From positions 16,552,948 through 16,616,947 of the forward strand of contig OU612071.1 of NCBI GenBank assembly GCA_914767715.1: a DNA stretch of 64,000 nucleotides. The letters run 5' to 3'. Both the position numbers and the translations under genes were made by a program. The notes under the pieces are model-generated. The model made no database searches. It saw only the letters and a list, made by a program, of their open reading frames with translations, and was not told where the DNA came from. Shown in pieces: positions 27,489 through 39,500 of this stretch. The DNA comes from Membranipora membranacea (lineage: Eukaryota > Bryozoa > Gymnolaemata > Cheilostomatida > Membraniporidae). How positions within the stretch are numbered: position 1 is the first letter of the stretch; each line of letters begins with the position of its first letter.

Positions 27489-29798
27489 CTAAGCGAGTAT
27501 AGATTTTTCCCAATTATTTGCTACTTTCCTTAGGACCGGACCTATCGATTTTTGTCAATTTCTTGCAAAATACCTCGATAGAATAAGCATCGCCACAGGG
27601 AGCTAATATTTTAGATAAGATATAGGGATGACATTGCGAACCTCAAAACCAAGTTTTAAGCGTTTCTAAGCGAGTAAAGGATTCTGCCAAATTATTTGCT
27701 AATTTCCCCAGGACCGTACCTATCGATTTTTGTCGATTTTTTGCAAAAGACATAGATCGAAAACGCATCGTCACAGGAAGCTAATATTTTAGATGAGATA
27801 TAGAGACATCATTGCGAACCTCAAAACAGAGTTTCAAGCGTTTCTAAGCTAGTAAAGATTTCTGCCCAATTGTTTGCTAATTTCCCCGGGACCGTACCTA
27901 TCGATTTTTGTCGATTTTTTGCAAAATACCTAGATCGAAAACGCATCGTCACAGGGAGCTAATATTTTAGATGAGATATAGGGATGTCATTGCGAACTTC
28001 AAAACAGAGTTTCAAACGTTTCTAGGCTAGTAAAGAATTTTGCCCAATTATTTGCTAATTTCCTCAGGACCATACTTATCGATTTTTGTCGATTTTTTGC
28101 AAAGTTCCTAGATCGAAAACGCATCGTCACAGGGAGCTAATATTTTAGATGAGATATAGGGATGTCATTGCAAACTTCAAAACAGAGTTTCAAACGTTTC
28201 TAAGCTAGTTAAGAATTCTGCCCAATTATTGGCTATTTTCCCCAGGACCGTACTTATCGATTTTTGTCGACATCTTGCAAAATACCTCAACAGAATACGC
28301 ATCATGACAGGGAGCTAAGATAATATGAGATATAGGGACGTCATTGCGAACCTCAAAACAGAATTTCAAGCGTTTCTAAGCGAGTCTAGATTTTTCCCAA
28401 TTATTTGCTACTTTCCTTAGGACCGGACCAATCGATTTTTGTCAATTTCTTGCAAAATACCTCGATAGAATACGCATCGTCACAGGGAGCTAATATTTTA
28501 GATAAGACATAGGGACGACATTGCGAACCTCAAAACCGAGTTTTAAGCGTTTCTAAGCGAGTAAAGGATTCTGCCAAATTATTTGCTAATTTCCCCAGGA
28601 CCGCACCTATCGATTTTTGTCGATTTTTTGCAAAAGACCTAGATCGAAAACGCATCGTCACAGGAAGCTGATATTTTAGATGAGATATGGAGACATCATT
28701 GCAAACCTCAAAACAGAGTTTCAAGCGTTTCTAAGCTAGTAAAGTTTCCTGCCCAATTGTTTGCTAATTTCCCCAGGACCGTACCTATTGATTTTTGTCG
28801 ATTTTTTGCAAAAGACATAGATCGAAAACGCATCGTCACAGGGAGCTAATATTTTAGATGAGATATAGAAACATCATTGCGAACCTCAAAACAGAGTTTT
28901 AAACGTTTCTAAGCTAGTAAAGAATTCTGCCCAATTATTGGCTATTTTCCCCAGGACCGTACCCATCGATTTTTGTCGATATCTTGCAAAATACCTAGAT
29001 TGAAAACGCATTGTTACAGGATGCTAGTATTTTAGATGAGATATAGAGACATCATTGCGAACCTCAAAACAGAGTATCAAGCGTTTCTAAGCTAGTAAAG
29101 AATTCTGCCCAATTATTGGCTAATTTCCCAAGGACCGTATCTATCGATTTTTGTCAATTTCTTGCAAAATACCTAGATAGAAAACGCATCGTCACAGGGA
29201 GCTAATATTTTATATGAGATATAGGGACGTCATTGCCAACTTCAAAACAGAGTTTCAAACGTTTCTAAGCTAGTAAATAATTCTGCCCAGTTATTGGCTA
29301 ATTTCCCAAGGACCGTACTTATCGATTTTTGTCGATATCTTGCAAAATACCTAGCTAGAAAACGCATTGGTACAGGGAGCTAGTATTTTAGATGAGATAT
29401 AGAGACATCATTGCGAACCTCAAAACAGAGTATCAAGCATTTCGAAGCTAGTAAAGAATTCTGCCCAATTATTGGCTAATTTCCCCAGGACCATACCTAT
29501 CGATTTGTGTCGATTTTTTGCAAAATACCTAGATCGAAAACGCATCGTCACAGGGAGCTAATATTTTAGATGAGATATAGGGATGTCATTGCGAACTTCA
29601 AAACAGAGTTTCAAGCGTTTCTAAGCTAGTAAAGATTTCTGCCCAATTATTTGCTAATTTCCCCTGGACCGTACCTATCGACTTTTGTCGATTTCTTGCA
29701 AGATATCTCGACAGAATACGCATCATCACAGGGAGCTAATATTTTATATGAGATATAGGGACGTCATTGCGAACCTCAAAACAGAATTTCAAGCGTTT
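27489..29798. repeat. Block A4 (13-mer, 2,310 bp)
   Basis: Closes the second A-B-A. Near its end it has GCTAATATTTTATATGAG and AGATTTCTTCCC, where other A blocks have GCTAATATAATATGAG and AGATTTTTCCC. This is a sign of conversion or exchange with an ordinary monomer and explains the 2-bp longer step. Confidence 0.85.
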
Positions 29799-31430
29799 CT
29801 AAGCGAGTATAGATTTCTTCCCAATTATTTGCTACTTTCCTTAGGACCGGACCTATCGATTTTTGTCAATTTCTTGCAAAATACCTCGATAGAATAAGCA
29901 TCGCCACAGGGAGCTAATATTTTAGATAAGATATAGGGACGACATCGCGAACCTCAAAACCGAGTTTTAAGCGTTTCTAAGCGAGTAAAGGATTCTGCCA
30001 AATTATTTGCTAATTTCCCCAGGACCGTACCTATCGATTTTTGTCGATTTTTTGCAAAAGACCTAGATCGAAAACGCATCGTCACAGGAAGATAATATTT
30101 TAGATGAGATATAGAGACATCATTGCGAACCTCAAAACAGAGTTTCAAGCGTTTCTAAGCTAGTAAAGATTTCTGCCCAATTGTTTGCTAATTTCCCCGG
30201 GACCGTACCTATCGATTTTTGTCGATTTTTTGCAAAATACCTAGATCGAAAACGCATCGTCACAGGGAGCTAATATTTTAGATGAGATATAGGGATGTCA
30301 TTGCGAACCTCAAAACAGAGTTTCAAACGTTTCTAGGCTAGTAAAGAATTTTGCCCAATTATTTGCTAATTTCCTCAGGACCATACTTATCGATTTTTGT
30401 CGATTTTTTGCAAAGTTCCTAGATCGAAAACGCATCGTCACAGGGAGCTAATATTTTAGATGAGATATAGGGATGTCATTGCAAACTTCAAAACAGAGTT
30501 TCAAACGTTTCTAAGCTAGTTAAGAATTCTGCCCAATTATTGGCTATTTTCCCCAGGACCGTACTTATCGATTTTTGTCGACATCTTGCAAAATACCTCA
30601 ACAGAATACGCATCATGACAGGGAGCTAAGATAATATGAGATATAGGGACGTCATTGCGAACCTCAAAACAGAATTTCAAGCGTTTCTAAGCGAGTCTAG
30701 ATTTTTCCCAATTATTTGCTACTTTCCTTAGGACCGGACCAATCGATTTTTGTCAATTTCTTGCAAAATACCTCGATAGAATACGCATCGTCACAGGGAG
30801 CTAATATTTTAGATAAGACATAGGGACGACATTGCGAACCTCAAAACCGAGTTTTAAGCGTTTCTAAGCGAGTAAAGGATTCTGCCAAATTATTTGCTAA
30901 TTTCCCCAGGACCGCACCTATCGATTTTTGTCGATTTTTTGCAAAAGACCTAGATCGAAAACGCATCGCCACAGGGAGCTAATATTTTAGATGAGATATG
31001 GAGACATCATTGCAAACCTCAAAACAGAGTTTCAAGCGTTTCTAAGCTAGTAAAGTTTCCTGCCCAATTGTTTGCTAATTTCCCCGGGACCGTACCTATT
31101 GATTTTTGTCGATTTTTTGCAAAAGACCTAGATCGAAAACGCATCGTCACAGGGAGCTAATATTTTAGATGAGATATAGAGACATCATTGCGAACCTCAA
31201 AACAGAGTTTTAAACGTTTCTAAGCTAGTAAAGAATTCTGCCCAATTATTGGCTATTTTCCCCAGGACCGTACCCATCGATTTTTGTCGATATCTTGCAA
31301 AATACCTAGATTGAAAACGCATTGTTACAGGATGCTAGTATTTTAGATGAGATATAGAGACATCATTGCGAACCTCAAAACAGAGTATCAAGCGTTTCTA
31401 AGCTAGTAAAGAATTCTGCCCAATTATTGG
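29799..31430. repeat. Block A5, truncated (about 9 of 13 monomers)
   Basis: Follows the A series from ATAAGCATCGCCAC through CTAGGCTAG, CATGACAGGGAGCTAAG, AAGTTTCCTGCC and GATTGAAAACGC. It then leaves it at about 31431, where CTAGTTTCCCCAGG replaces CTAATTTCCCAAGG. This is the right edge of the A/B super-array. Confidence 0.82.
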
Positions 31431-34400
31431 CTAGTTTCCCCAGGACCGTACCCATCGATTTTTGTCGATTTTTTGCAAAGTACCTAGATCGAAAACGCAT
31501 CGTTACAGGGAGCTAATATTTTAGATGAGATATAGGGATGTCATTGCGAACTTCAAAACAGAGTTTCAAACGTTTCTAAGCTTGTAAAGATTTCTGCCCA
31601 ATTATTTGCTAATTTCCCCTGGACGGTACCTATCGACTTTTGTCGATTTCTTGCAAAATACCTCGACAGAATACTCATCATCACAGTGAGCTAATATAAT
31701 ATGAGATATAGGGACGTCATTGCGAACCTCAAAACATAATTTCAAGCGTTTCTAAGCGAGTATAGATTCCTGCACAATTATTTGCTACTTTCCTTAGGAC
31801 CGGACCTATCGATTTTTGTCAAATTCTTGCAAAATACCTCGATAGAATACGCATCGTCACAGGGAGCTAATATTTTAGATGAGATATAGAGACATCATTG
31901 CGAACCTCAAAACAGAGTTTCAAACGTTTCTAAGCTAGTAAAGAATTCTGCCCAATTATTGGCTATTTTCCCCAGGACCGTACCTATCGATTTTTGTCGA
32001 TATCTTGCAAAATATCTAGATAGAAAACGCATTGTTACAGGGAGCTAGTGTTTTAGATGGGATATAGAGACATCATTGCGAACCTCAAAACATAGTTTCA
32101 AAACGTTTCTAAGCTAGTAAAGAATTCTGCCCAATTATTGGCTATTTTCCCCAGGACCGTACCTATCGATTTTTGTCGATTGTTTGCAAAATACCTAGAT
32201 CGAAAACGCATCGTCACAGGAAGCTAATATTTTAGATGAGATATAGGGACGTCATTGCAAACTTCAAAACAGAGTTTCAAACGTTTCAAAGCTAGTAAAG
32301 AATTCTGCTCAATTATTGGCTATTTTCCCCAGGACCGTACCTATCGATTTTTGTCGATTTTTTGCAAAATACCTAGATCGAAAATGCATCGTCACAGGGA
32401 GCTAATATTTTAGATGAGATATAGGGACATCATTGCGAACCTCAAAACAGAGTTTCAAGCGTTTCTAAGCTAGTAAAGAATTCTGCCCAATTATTGGCTA
32501 ATTTCGTCAGGACCGTACCTATCAATTTTTGTCGAGATCTTGCAAAATACATAGATAGAAAACGCATTGTTACAGGGAGCTAATAGTTTAGATGAGTTAT
32601 AAAGACATCATTGCGAACCTCAAAACAGAGTTTCAAGCGTTTCTAAGCTAGTAAAGATTTCTGCCCAATTATTTGCTAATTTCCTCAGAACCGTACCTAT
32701 CGATTTTTGTCTAGTTCTTGCAATATACCTCGTTAGAATACGCATCGTCACAGGAAGCTAACAATTTATATGAAATATAGGGAGGTCATTGCGAACCTCA
32801 AAACAAAGTTTCAAGCGTTTCTAAGCGAGTATAGAATTCTGACCAATTATTGGCTAATTTCCCCAGGACCGTACTTATTGACTTTTGTCGATTTCTTGCA
32901 AAATACCTCAATAGAATACGCATCATCATAGGGAGCTAATATTTTAGATGAGATATAGGGATGTCATTGCGAACTTCAAAACAGAGTTTCAAACGTTTCT
33001 AAGCTAGTAAAGATTTCTGCCCAATTATTTGCTAATTTCCCCAGGACCGTACCTATCGATTTTTGTCGATATCTTGCAATATACCTAGATAGAAAACGCA
33101 TTGTTACAGGGAGCTAATATTTTAGATGAGATATAGAGACATCATTGCGAACCTCAAAACAGAGTTTCAAGCGTTTCTAAGCTAGTAAAGATTTCTCCCC
33201 AAATATTTGCTAGTTTCCCCGGGACCGTACCTATCGATTTTTGTCGATTTTTTGCAAAATACCTAGATCGAATACGCATCGTCACAGGGAGCTAATATAT
33301 TAGATGAGATATAGAAACATCATTGCAAACCTCAACACAGAGTCTCAAACGTTTCTAAGCTAGTAAAGAATTCTGCCCAATTATTGGCTATTTTCCCCAG
33401 GACCGTACCTATCGATTTTTGTCGATTTTTTGCAAAATACCTAGATCGAGAACGCATTGCTACAGGGAGCTAGTATTTTAGATGAGATATAGAGACATCA
33501 TTGCGAACCTCAAAACAGAGTATAACGCGTTTGGAAGCTAGTAAAGAATTCTGCCCAATTATTGGCTAATTTCCCCAGGACCATACCTATCGATTTTTGT
33601 CGATTTTTTGCAAAATACCTAGATCGAAAACGCATCGTCACAGGGAGCTAATATTTTTGATGAGATATAGAGACATCATTGCGAACCTCAAAACAGAGTT
33701 TCAAGCGTTTCTAAGCTAGTAAAGATTTCTGCCCAATTATTTGCTCATTTCCCCGGGACCGTACCTATCGATTTTCGTCGATTTCTTGAAAAATACCTCG
33801 ATAGAGTACGCATCGTCACAGGGAGCTAATATTTTATATGAGATATAGGGACGACATTGCGAACCTCAAAACAGAGTTTCAAGCGTTTCTAAGCTAGTAA
33901 AGAATTCTGCCCAATTATTGGCTAATTTCTTCAGGACCGTACATATCGATTTTTGTCAATTTTTTGCAAAATACCCAGATCGATAACGCATCGTCACAAG
34001 GAGCTAATATTTTATATGAGATATAGGGACGACATTGCGAACCTCAAAACAGAGTTTTAAGCGTTTCTAAGCGAGTAAATGATTCTGCAAAATTATTTGC
34101 TAATTTCCCCAGGACCATACCTATCGATTTTTGTTGATTTTTTGCAAAATACCTAGATAGAAAACGCATTGTTACAGGGAGCTAGTATTTTAGATGAGAT
34201 ATAGAGACATCATTGCGAACCTCAAAACAGAGTATCAAGCGTTTCGAAGCTAGTAAAGAATTCTGCCCAATTATTGGCTAATTTCCCTAGGACCATACCT
34301 ATCGATTTTTGTTGATTTTTTGCAAAATACCTAGATCGAAAACGCATCGTCACAGGGAGCTAATATTTTAGATGAGATATAGGGATGTCATTGCGAACCT

Positions 34401-35035
34401 CAAAACAGAGTCTCAAACGTTTCTAAGCTAGTAAAGAATTCTGCCCAATTATTGGCTATTTTCCCCAGGACCGTACCTATCGATTTTTGTCGATATCTTG
34501 CAAAATACCTATATAGAAAACGCATTGTTACAGGGAGCTAGTATTTTAGATGAGATATAGAGACATCAGTGCGAACCTCAAAACAGAGTTTCAAGCGTTT
34601 CTAAGCTTGTAAAGATTTCTGCCCAATTATTTGCTAATTTCCCCTGGACGGTACCTATCGATTTTTGTCGATATCTTGCAAAATACCTAGATAGAAAACG
34701 CATTGTTACAGGGAGATAGTATTTTAGATGAGATATAGAGACATCATTTCGAACCTCAAAACAGAGTTTCAAACGTTTCTAAGCTAGTAAATGATTCTGC
34801 CCAATTATTGACTATTTTCCCCAGGACCGTACCTTTCGATTTTTGTCGATTTTTTGCAAAATACCTAGATCGAAAACGCATCGTCACAGGGAGCTAATAT
34901 TTTAGATGAGATATAGAAACATCATTGCGAACCTCAAAACAGAGTCTCAAACGTTTCTAAGCTAGTAAAGAATTCTGCCCAATTACTGGCTAATTTCCCC
35001 AGGACCGTACTTATTGACTTTTGTCGATTTCTTGC
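31431..35035. repeat. Mosaic satellite stretch right of the A/B array
   Basis: Left-domain monomers from several sources. About 31659-32400 matches 14950-15690. About 33040-33350 matches 16150-16460. About 33770-34110 resembles 9580-9920 and 13140-13480 (TTGAAAAATACCTCGATAGAGTACG, TTTCTTCAGGACC, TTCTGCAAAATTATTTGC). Some monomers near 32660-32940 (CTAGTTCTTGCAATATACC, GAAATATAGGGAGG) are seen only here. No non-satellite sequence. Confidence 0.75.
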
Positions 35036-36044
35036 AAAATACCTCAATAGAATACGCATCATGACAGGGAGCTAAGATAATATGAGATATAGGGACGTCA
35101 TTGCGAACCTCAAAACAGAATTTCAAGCGTTTCTAAGCGAGTCTAGATTTTTCCCAATTATTTGCTACTTTCCTTAGGACCGGACCAATCGATTTTTGTC
35201 AATTTCTTGCAAAATACCTCGATAGAATACGCATCGTCACAGGGAGCTAATATTTTAGATAAGACATAGGGACGACATTGCGAACCTCAAAACCGAGTTT
35301 TAAGCGTTTCTAAGCGAGTAAAGGATTCTGCCAAATTATTTGCTAATTTCCCCAGGACCGCACCTATCGATTTTTGTCGATTTTTTGCAAAAGACCTAGA
35401 TCGAAAACGCATCGCCACAGGGAGCTAATATTTTAGATGAGATATGGAGACATCATTGCAAACCTCAAAACAGAGTTTCAAGCGTTTCTAAGCTAGTAAA
35501 GTTTCCTGCCCAATTGTTTGCTAATTTCCCCGGGACCGTACCTATCGATTTTTGTCGATTTTTTGCAAAAGACCTAGATCGAAAACGCATCGTCACAGGG
35601 AGCTAATATTTTAGATGAGATATAGAGACATCATTGCGAACCTCAAAACAGAGTTTTAAACGTTTCTAAGCTAGTAAAGAATTCTGCCCAATTATTGGCT
35701 ATTTTCCCCAGGACCGTACCTATCGATTTTTGTCGATATCTTGCAAAATACCTAGATAGAAAACGCATTGTTACAGGGAGCTAGTATTTTAGATGAGATA
35801 TAGAGACATCATTGCGAACCTCAAAACAGAGTATCAAGCGTTTCTAAGCTAGTAAAGAATTCTGCCCAATTATTGGCTAGTTTCCCCAGGACCGTACCTA
35901 TCGATTTTTGTCGATTTTTTGCAAAATACCTAGATCGAAAACGCATCGTTACAGAATGCTAATATTTTAGATGAGATATAGGGATGTCATTGCGAACTTC
36001 AAAACAGAGTTTCAAACGTTTCTAAGCTTGTAAAGATTTCTGCC
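35036..36044. repeat. Block A fragment running into the gap
   Basis: Matches about 30590-31597 at +4,446 bp (25 monomers). Shared markers are CATGACAGGGAGCTAAG (ATGACA at 35061 and 30615), AAAACCGAGTTTTAAG, ATCGCCACAGGGAGC, AAGTTTCCTGCC and TAAGCTTGTAAAG (CTTG at 36027 and 31581). It shares A5's private post-junction sequence as well, so it is a copy of A5 plus its right flank, not an independent A block. It is cut by the N gap. Confidence 0.83.
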
Positions 36045-36544
36045 NNNNNNNNNNNNNNNNNNNNNNNNNNNNNNNNNNNNNNNNNNNNNNNNNNNNNNNN
36101 NNNNNNNNNNNNNNNNNNNNNNNNNNNNNNNNNNNNNNNNNNNNNNNNNNNNNNNNNNNNNNNNNNNNNNNNNNNNNNNNNNNNNNNNNNNNNNNNNNNN
36201 NNNNNNNNNNNNNNNNNNNNNNNNNNNNNNNNNNNNNNNNNNNNNNNNNNNNNNNNNNNNNNNNNNNNNNNNNNNNNNNNNNNNNNNNNNNNNNNNNNNN
36301 NNNNNNNNNNNNNNNNNNNNNNNNNNNNNNNNNNNNNNNNNNNNNNNNNNNNNNNNNNNNNNNNNNNNNNNNNNNNNNNNNNNNNNNNNNNNNNNNNNNN
36401 NNNNNNNNNNNNNNNNNNNNNNNNNNNNNNNNNNNNNNNNNNNNNNNNNNNNNNNNNNNNNNNNNNNNNNNNNNNNNNNNNNNNNNNNNNNNNNNNNNNN
36501 NNNNNNNNNNNNNNNNNNNNNNNNNNNNNNNNNNNNNNNNNNNN
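36045..36544. other. Assembly gap of 500 N
   Basis: Exactly 500 consecutive N, a round number that suggests a placeholder of unknown true length rather than a measured gap. The left edge breaks inside a left-domain monomer (after TTTCTGCC) and the right edge starts inside a right-domain monomer (TCAAGCGTTTCTGAGC). The boundary between the two subfamilies is therefore hidden here. The apparent reading frame across it consists of N codons and has no meaning. Confidence 0.99.
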
Positions 36545-39500
36545 TCAAGCGTTTCTGAGCTAGTACAGAATTATGCCAAATTATTGGCTAATTTCCCCAG
36601 GACCGTACCTATCAATTTTTGTCAATTTCTTGCATAATACCTAGATAGAAAACACATCGTCACAGGGGGTTAATGTTTTAGATGAGACATAGGAACGTCA
36701 TTGCGAACCTCAAAACAGAGTTTCAAGCGTTTCTAAGCTAGTAAAAAATTATGCCCAATTAATGGTTAATTTGCCCAGGACCGTACTTATCGATTTTTGT
36801 CAATTTCTTACAAAATACCTAGATAGAAAACGCATCGTCACAGGGGGTTAATATTTTAGATGAGATATAGGAACGTCATTGCGACACCTCAAAACAGAGT
36901 TTCAAGCGTTTCTAAGCAAGTAAAGAATTATGCCCAATTATTGGCTAATTTCCCCAGGACCGTACCTATCGATATTTGCCGATTTCTTGCAAAATACCTA
37001 GATAGAAAAACGCATCGTCACAGGAAGCTAATATTTTAGATGAGACATAGGGACGTCATTGCGAACCTCAATATATAGTTTTAAGAGTTCCTAAGCTAGT
37101 AAAGATATTATGCCTAATTATTGGCTAATTTCCCCAGGACCGTACCGATCGATATTTGCCGATTTCTTGCAAAATACCTAGATAGAAAACGCATCGTCAC
37201 AGGAAGCTAATATTTTAGATGAGACATAGGGACGTCATTGCGAACCTCAATATATAGTTTTAAGAGTTCCTAAGCTAGTAAAGATATTATGCCAAATTAT
37301 TGGCTAATTTCCCCAGGACCGTACCTATCGATGTTTGTCAATTTCTTGCAAAACACCTAGATAGCAAACGCATCGTCACAGGGAGCTATTATTTTAGATG
37401 AGATACAGGGACTTCATTTTGAACCTCAAAACAGATTTTCAAGCGTTTCTAGTTAGTAAAGAATTCTGCCAAATTATTGGCTTATTTCCTCAGGACCGTA
37501 CCTATCGATTTTTGTCGATTTCTTGCAAAATACCTAGATAAGAAACGCAACGTCACAGGGAGCTAATATTTTAGATAAGATATAGGGACATCATTGCGAA
37601 CCTCAAAACAGAGTTTCAAGCGTTTCTAAGCTAGTAAAGAATTCTGCCCAATTATTGGCTATTTTCCACAGGACCGTAACTATTGATATTTGTCAATTTC
37701 TTGCAAAATACCTAGATAGAAAACGCATCATCACAGGGAGCTAAATTTTTAGATGTGATATAGGGACGTCATTGCGAAGCTCAAAACAGAGTTTCAAGCG
37801 TTTCTAAGCGAGTTAAGAATTCTGCTCAATTATTGGCTAATTTCCCCAGGACCGTACCTATCGATTTTTGTCCGTTTCTGGCAAAATACCTAGATAGAAA
37901 ACGCATCGTCACAGGGAACTAATAATTTAGATGAGATATAGGGACGTCATTGCGAACCTCAAAACAGAGTTTCAAGCGTTTTTAAGCTAGTAAAGAATTC
38001 TGCCCAATTATTGGCTAATTTCCCCAGGACCGTACCTATCGATTTTTGTCCATTTCTTGCAAAATACCTAGATAAGAAACGCAACGTCACAGGGAGCTAA
38101 TATTTTAGATAAGATATAGGGACGTCATTGGAACCTCAAAACAGAGTTTCAAGCGTTTCTAAGCGAGTTAAGAATTCTGCTCAATTATTGGCTAATTTCC
38201 CCAGGACCGTACCTATCGATTTTTGTCCGTTTCTGGCAAAATGCCTAGATAGAAAACGCATCGTCACAGGGAGCTAATGTTTTAGATGAGATATAGGGGA
38301 CGTCATTGCGAACCTCAAAACAGAGTTTCAAGCGTTTCTAAGCTAGTAAAGAATTCTGCCCAATTATTGGCTAATTTCCCCAGGACCGTACCTATCGATT
38401 TTTGTCGATTTCTTGCAAAATACCTAGATAGAAAACGCATGTTTACAGGGAGCTCATATTTTAGATGAGATATAGGGACGTCATTGCGAATCTCAAAAAA
38501 AGAGTTTCAAGCGTTTCTAAGCCAGTAAAGAATTATGCCCAATTATTGGCTAATTTCCCCAGGACCGTACCTATCGATTTTTGTCGATTTCTTGCAAAAC
38601 GCCTAGATAGAAAACGCATCGTCACAGGGAGCTAATATTTTATATGAGATATAGGGACGTACGTCATTGCGAACCTCAAAACAGAGTATCAAGCGTTTCT
38701 GAGCTAGTACAGAATTATGCCAAATTATTGGCTAATTTCCCCAGGACCGTACCTATCAATTTTTGTCAATTTCTTGCATAATACCTAGATAGAAAACACA
38801 TCGTCACAGGGGGTTAATGTTTTAGATGAGACATAGGAACGTCATTGCGAACCTCAAAACAGAGTTTCAAGCGTTTCTAAGCTAGTAAAAAATTATGCCC
38901 AATTATTGGTTAATTTGCCCAGGACCGTATTTATCAATTTTTGTCAATTTCTTACAAAATACCTAGATAGAAAACGCATCGTCACAGGGGGTTAATATTT
39001 TAGATGAGATATGGGAACGTCATTGCGAACCTCAAAACAGAGTTTCAAGCGTTTCTAAGCAAGTAAAGAATTATGCCCAATTATTGGCTAATTTCCCCAG
39101 GACCGTACCTATCGATTTTTGTCGATTTCTTGCAAAATACCTAGATAGAAAACGCATGGTCACAGGGAGCTCATATTTTAGATGAGATATAGGGACGTCA
39201 TTGCGAACCTTAAAACAGAGTTTCAAGCGTTTCTAAGCTAGTACAGAATTATGCCAAATTATTGGCTAATTTCCCCAGGACCGTACCTATCGATTTTTGT
39301 CAATTTCTTGCAAAACACCTAGATAGCAAACGCATCGTCACAGGGAGCTATTATTATAGATAAGATATAGGGACGTCATTGCGAACCTCAAAACAGAGTT
39401 TCAAGCGTTTCTAAGCGAGTTAAGAATTCTGCTCAATTATTGGCTAATTTCCCCAGGACCGTACCTATCGATTTTTGTCGATTTCTTGCAAAACGCCTAG

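Larger units (their letters stand above)
1..36044. repeat. Satellite array, left domain (about 178-bp monomer)
   Basis: Head-to-tail tandem repeat with an average period of about 177.7 bp (711/4, 2308/13 and 3558/20 all agree). Taking the phase from CCTCAAAACAGAG, landmarks in order are TTTCAAGCG, CTAAGCTAGTAAAGAATTC, TGCCCAATTATTGGC, AATTTCCCCAGGACCGTACC, TATCGATTTTTGTCGA, TTGCAAAATACCTAGAT, CGCATCGTCACAGGGAG, CTAATATTTTAGATGAG and ATATAGGGACGTCATTGCG. A hand count of a consensus-like monomer gives about 39% GC and nine CpGs. Every monomer I followed has the same orientation. There is no interspersed gene or unique sequence. The length is close to nucleosome-plus-linker size, as is common for centromeric satellites; a centromeric location is inference. 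Confidence 0.97.

Noticed and set aside
17721-29798. Block sizes of 8, 13, 21 and 34 monomers look like a Fibonacci series
   Set aside because: 21 and 34 are sums of the 8-mer and 13-mer blocks by construction (B+A, A+B+A), so the series is arithmetic coincidence from two block sizes.
74-34772. Many minus-strand 64-codon frames beginning MKLCFEVRNDV and ending ETLF
   Set aside because: They are the same satellite read on the minus strand. Each spans slightly more than one monomer, recurs at monomer spacing, and is stopped in the next copy because 178 is not a multiple of 3. No promoter, variation pattern or longer context supports translation.
36012-36548. 178-codon minus-strand frame
   Set aside because: Nearly all codons are N from the assembly gap.
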